DNA of 64,000 nucleotides from Paenibacillus silvestris. Lineage in GTDB: Bacteria; Bacillota; Bacilli; Paenibacillales; NBRC-103111. A model generated the notes under the pieces. It made no database searches. It had not been told where the DNA came from and saw nothing but the letters and a program-made list of their open reading frames with translations. The stretch covers positions 409,065 through 473,064 of the forward strand of contig NZ_WTUZ01000022.1 of NCBI RefSeq assembly GCF_009882985.1, written 5' to 3'. Shown in pieces: positions 61,312 to 64,000 of this stretch. Position 1 is the stretch's first letter; every line of letters starts with the position of its first letter. A program made the position numbers and the translations under genes.

Positions 61312-61343
61312 CAAACCCCCAAAGCCCTAAGGCTTGGAGGTTT
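61312..61343 (-). terminator. Hairpin after spoVR
   Basis: AAACCTCCAAGCC pairs with GGCTTTGGGGGTTT with small bulges around TTAG; it ends in GTTTG rather than a strong T-run. Confidence 0.6.
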
Positions 61344-61367
61344 AATTCCTCTGCTATCCAGTATCCA

Positions 61368-62804
61368 CTACAGAAATCTGCGGTGATGCTTCTTCCCGTC
61401 AAAAGAGAACAAAACCGGCTTCTCTTCCACAACCGTATGCATATGAATGGACTTGCCCCAGAGCTTGTAAATATAGGGAAGCGTCCGCTCTACGTATTTG
61501 AGATCCAGTTCGACGCCCTCGTAACAATGCTTCAAATACAGCTCACCATTACGCTGATAGTCGCCATCCTCCACGACAATATACGGAAAGCCCCCGTTGA
61601 CACGCGACGCGAATAGCTGATCCCGCGTATTCTCCCATGTTTTATCGGTGATTTTCCACTCAGGACCCTTCTTCTCAAAAACGTATAAATCCAGTTCCTC
61701 CACCAACGGTTTGTTCAAATAGTTCCGGATAAAGGAGGTATCGGATTCGTACTCGCGTACCTCGAACATTTTGCTCCGGCCTTCGCCTTTCTTACGGCCT
61801 TGTATCCGGATTTCCTCATCGGTCGGATTATCCCAGTGCTTTTCGATGTCTTCGAAAATTTTGACTCCCAAATAATACGGGTTCAGCGTATGGCGGGAGG
61901 GAACAACAACAGATGAGTTGAGTTTGGAGTACTCAATCGTCTCCTCTTCGGTCAAATCCAGCTCGCGCAAAATGCGTTGATGCCAGTAGGAAGCCCAGCC
62001 TTCATTCATGATTTTGGTCTCAAGCTGCGGCCAGAAATAGAGCATTTCATCGCGCAGCATGGTCAAAATATCCCGCTGCCATTCCTCCATATAAGGCGCA
62101 TTCTCTTCAATAAAGAGGAGGATATCCTTCTCTGGTTTTGGCGGGAAGCGCTTGGCTTCCTCTTTGGCATCAGCGGAAGGAGCGGGTTTACTTTTAGCAT
62201 CCAGACTCCATAAGTCCTCATAGCCGTAAGTCGCTTCCGATTTCACAGCAGGGGTTGAGGCTTTGTTGGTCTCTTGGCGATTGCGTGTTTGCCGGTAAGA
62301 AAGGGTGAGCACAGGATCAATATGTTCCTGAATCGCGAGTACTGCATCAATGAATTGTTCAACTTCGTCAATGCCGTGCTCGATTTCATATTGGCGAATA
62401 CGCTCTGCAGTGGCGGACATGCTTTCGACCATGTTGCGGTTCGTTTTGGAGAAGCGGACGTTGTTTTTGAAGAAATCACAGTGCGCCAGGACGTGAGCGA
62501 CGATGAGCTTATTTTGAATGAGCGAGTTGCCATCCAGTAAGAAAGCATAACAGGGGTCGGAGTTGATGACCAACTCGTAGATTTTGCTTAAACCCAAGTC
62601 ATATTGCGTCTTCATGCGGTGAAAATTTTTCCCGAAGCTCCAATGGCTATAACGGGTCGGCATCCCATAAGCCCCAAACGTATAAATAATTTCGGCGGGA
62701 CAAATTTCGTACCTCATCGGATAGAAGTCGAGCCCAAACCCTTTGGCAATCTCCGTTATCTCATCAATGGCGTATTCAAGCTGCTGAATTTCGGATTTAC
62801 TCAC
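61368..62804 (-). CDS. spoVR: SpoVR-family sporulation protein
   Basis: 478 residues, close to B. subtilis SpoVR (468), needed for normal spore cortex. Family segments: GLDFYPMRYEICPAEIIYTFGAYGMPTRYSHWSFGK, VAHVLAHCDFFKNN, MNEGWASYWHQRIL and NPYYLGVKIFEDIE. It starts with GTG overlapping the yhbH stop (GTGA), so the two genes are coupled. Final gene of the likely prkA-yhbH-spoVR set. Confidence 0.95.
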   Translation of the reverse strand: MSKSEIQQLEYAIDEITEIAKGFGLDFYPMRYEICPAEIIYTFGAYGMPTRYSHWSFGKNFHRMKTQYDLGLSKIYELVINSDPCYAFLLDGNSLIQNKLIVAHVLAHCDFFKNNVRFSKTNRNMVESMSATAERIRQYEIEHGIDEVEQFIDAVLAIQEHIDPVLTLSYRQTRNRQETNKASTPAVKSEATYGYEDLWSLDAKSKPAPSADAKEEAKRFPPKPEKDILLFIEENAPYMEEWQRDILTMLRDEMLYFWPQLETKIMNEGWASYWHQRILRELDLTEEETIEYSKLNSSVVVPSRHTLNPYYLGVKIFEDIEKHWDNPTDEEIRIQGRKKGEGRSKMFEVREYESDTSFIRNYLNKPLVEELDLYVFEKKGPEWKITDKTWENTRDQLFASRVNGGFPYIVVEDGDYQRNGELYLKHCYEGVELDLKYVERTLPYIYKLWGKSIHMHTVVEEKPVLFSFDGKKHHRRFL

Positions 62805-63958
62805 GGAACAGCCACTCCCTCCTGCTTGGTAAAAAAGGTTTTCAACGCTTTGTAAACTTCGCCTTTTTCGCGAATGACATAATGCAGAAATTTAGGATCG
62901 TGAATATGGCGAAAAGCGGACATCAGCGTGGAACTGCGGTTATACTGGTTCACCTCTCCATAACCAAACATGTTGCAGCGCTCCATCAATTGGGTGATGA
63001 GCTTCACACAGCGTTCGTTATCCGACGTTAAGTTATCTCCATCGGAGAAATGGAACGGATAAATATTGAATTGAGAAGGCGGGTACCTTTTATCAATAAT
63101 ATCGATGGCGGTTTGGTACGCGGAGGAGCAGATCGTGCCGCCACTTTCTCCTTTTGTGAAGAATTCTTCTTCCGTAACCTCTTTGGCTTCCGTATGGTGA
63201 GCAATGAACACAATTTCCACGTTCTCGTATTTTGTGCGCAGAAACCGCGTCATCCAGAAGAAGAAGCTGCGTGCGATATATTTCTCAAAGGACCCCATGG
63301 AACCTGACGTATCCATCATGGCAATGATGAGGGCATTTGAGTGCGGCTTCTCGACTTCTTCCCAGGTTTTGAAACGTAAATCATCAGGGCTGATGTGATG
63401 AATGCCAGGTGAAGTCGAGCGTGAATTGCGACGCATATTTTCAAGGATCGTCCGTTTCTTGTCGATGTTGGACATGATGCCTTTTTTGCGAATGTCATTG
63501 AAAATCACTTCTGTGGTCGTCATGTTGCGCTTCTCTTTTTTCTGCAAATTCGGCAGCTCCAGCTCAGAGAACAGCATCGCTTGCAGCTCCTCCATGCTGA
63601 CTTCGGCCTCATAATAATCTTCGCCAGCCTGATCGCCTGCCCCCTCGCCTTTGCCTGGTCCTTGAGCTGGCTGAGGATCGGTTCCAAGCACATCCCCCAC
63701 TTGCGAGTCGCCGTCTCCCTGTCCGACATGTTTCCCTTTGTTAAAATTGTACCGAAAGCGATACTCATCCAGACTTTTAATAGGTACCTTCACAACCTGC
63801 TTCCCGTTGGACATTACAATGCTCTCATCTGTAACCAAATCAGGGAGGTTCTGCTTAATGGCTTCTTTGACCTTCTCTTGGTGTCGGGTTTGATCTTGGT
63901 ACCCTTTACGGTGCAATGACCAATCCTCACGGGAAACGGTAAATAGGGGTTCTGTCAT
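62801..63958 (-). CDS. yhbH: YhbH/UPF0229 (DUF444) sporulation protein
   Basis: 385 residues with a central Gly/Gln/Asp-rich linker (about 90-115) and a C-terminal von Willebrand A-like domain whose metal site reads MMDTSGSMG. Works with a PrkA-type kinase and SpoVR in sporulation. AAGGAGG precedes the ATG. A prkA gene is expected further upstream beyond 64000; CTG-CTA-CTT-GCC-TAG (64000-63986, minus) could be its last codons. Confidence 0.94.
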   Translation of the reverse strand: MTEPLFTVSREDWSLHRKGYQDQTRHQEKVKEAIKQNLPDLVTDESIVMSNGKQVVKVPIKSLDEYRFRYNFNKGKHVGQGDGDSQVGDVLGTDPQPAQGPGKGEGAGDQAGEDYYEAEVSMEELQAMLFSELELPNLQKKEKRNMTTTEVIFNDIRKKGIMSNIDKKRTILENMRRNSRSTSPGIHHISPDDLRFKTWEEVEKPHSNALIIAMMDTSGSMGSFEKYIARSFFFWMTRFLRTKYENVEIVFIAHHTEAKEVTEEEFFTKGESGGTICSSAYQTAIDIIDKRYPPSQFNIYPFHFSDGDNLTSDNERCVKLITQLMERCNMFGYGEVNQYNRSSTLMSAFRHIHDPKFLHYVIREKGEVYKALKTFFTKQEGVAVP

Positions 63959-64000
63959 GTTGACACCTCCTTGGGGGTGATCTTCCTAGGCAAGTAGCAG

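Overview
The window reads as chromosome of a spore-forming Gram-positive of the Paenibacillus/Cohnella type. The evidence is an S-layer-homology (SLH) surface protein, AbrB-type and LacI regulators, several YesM/YesN-style two-component or AraC systems beside sugar ABC permeases without their own ATPase, a spoVR-yhbH sporulation pair, strong AGGAGG ribosome sites and U-tailed terminators. No rRNA, tRNA, CRISPR array, prophage or transposase was seen.

Layout. 1-2160: secreted CAP + SLH protein. 2640-4616: peroxide-defence operon (thioredoxin-reductase-like flavoprotein, glutaredoxin-like protein, 2-Cys peroxiredoxin) behind a promoter flanked by PerR/Fur-type boxes. 4685-9475: small membrane protein, then a LacI regulator divergent from a large glycoside hydrolase. 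9471-23400: a plant-polysaccharide (glucuronoxylan-like) locus with an AbrB-like regulator, sugar-binding lipoprotein, DUF34/Nif3 protein, GH67 alpha-glucuronidase, two sugar permeases, a YesM/YesN pair, a polyol dehydrogenase and a Gfo/Idh/MocA oxidoreductase; a frameshifted endonuclease-like gene and a repeat element sit in the middle. 23413-26721: leftward operon of circularly permuted ATP-grasp, alpha-E and transglutaminase-like proteins. 27070-29955: chemoreceptor with a predicted cytoplasmic sensor, and a hemerythrin. 30176-40361: membrane AraC regulator, Lpl-type ABC importer and a 1329-residue secreted glycosidase-like protein. 40658-49004: TrhO, a 1252-residue hybrid kinase divergent from a chemoreceptor, and two envelope proteins. 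49062-55897: methyltransferase followed by an NAD salvage cluster (NrtR-like regulator, nicotinamidase, NadE, nicotinate phosphoribosyltransferase) and an aldo/keto reductase. 56275-61248: HxlR/nitroreductase pair, phosphodiester-glycosidase-like protein, tiny gene behind a perfect Fur box, FAD monooxygenase, and a toxin-antitoxin pair whose toxin carries a premature stop. 61368-63958: spoVR and yhbH.

How the parts fit: extracellular glycosidases release oligosaccharides, ABC importers take them up under membrane-sensor AraC control, and intracellular GH67 and dehydrogenases process them. Two iron/peroxide-responsive promoters and the NAD salvage operon give redox support. The most unusual observations are a repeat element occurring twice with the same unit spacing, a second repeat family with a similar period, the inactivated ParE-like toxin, the reductase lacking NADPH motifs, the MCP topology, and the tiny Fur-box gene.
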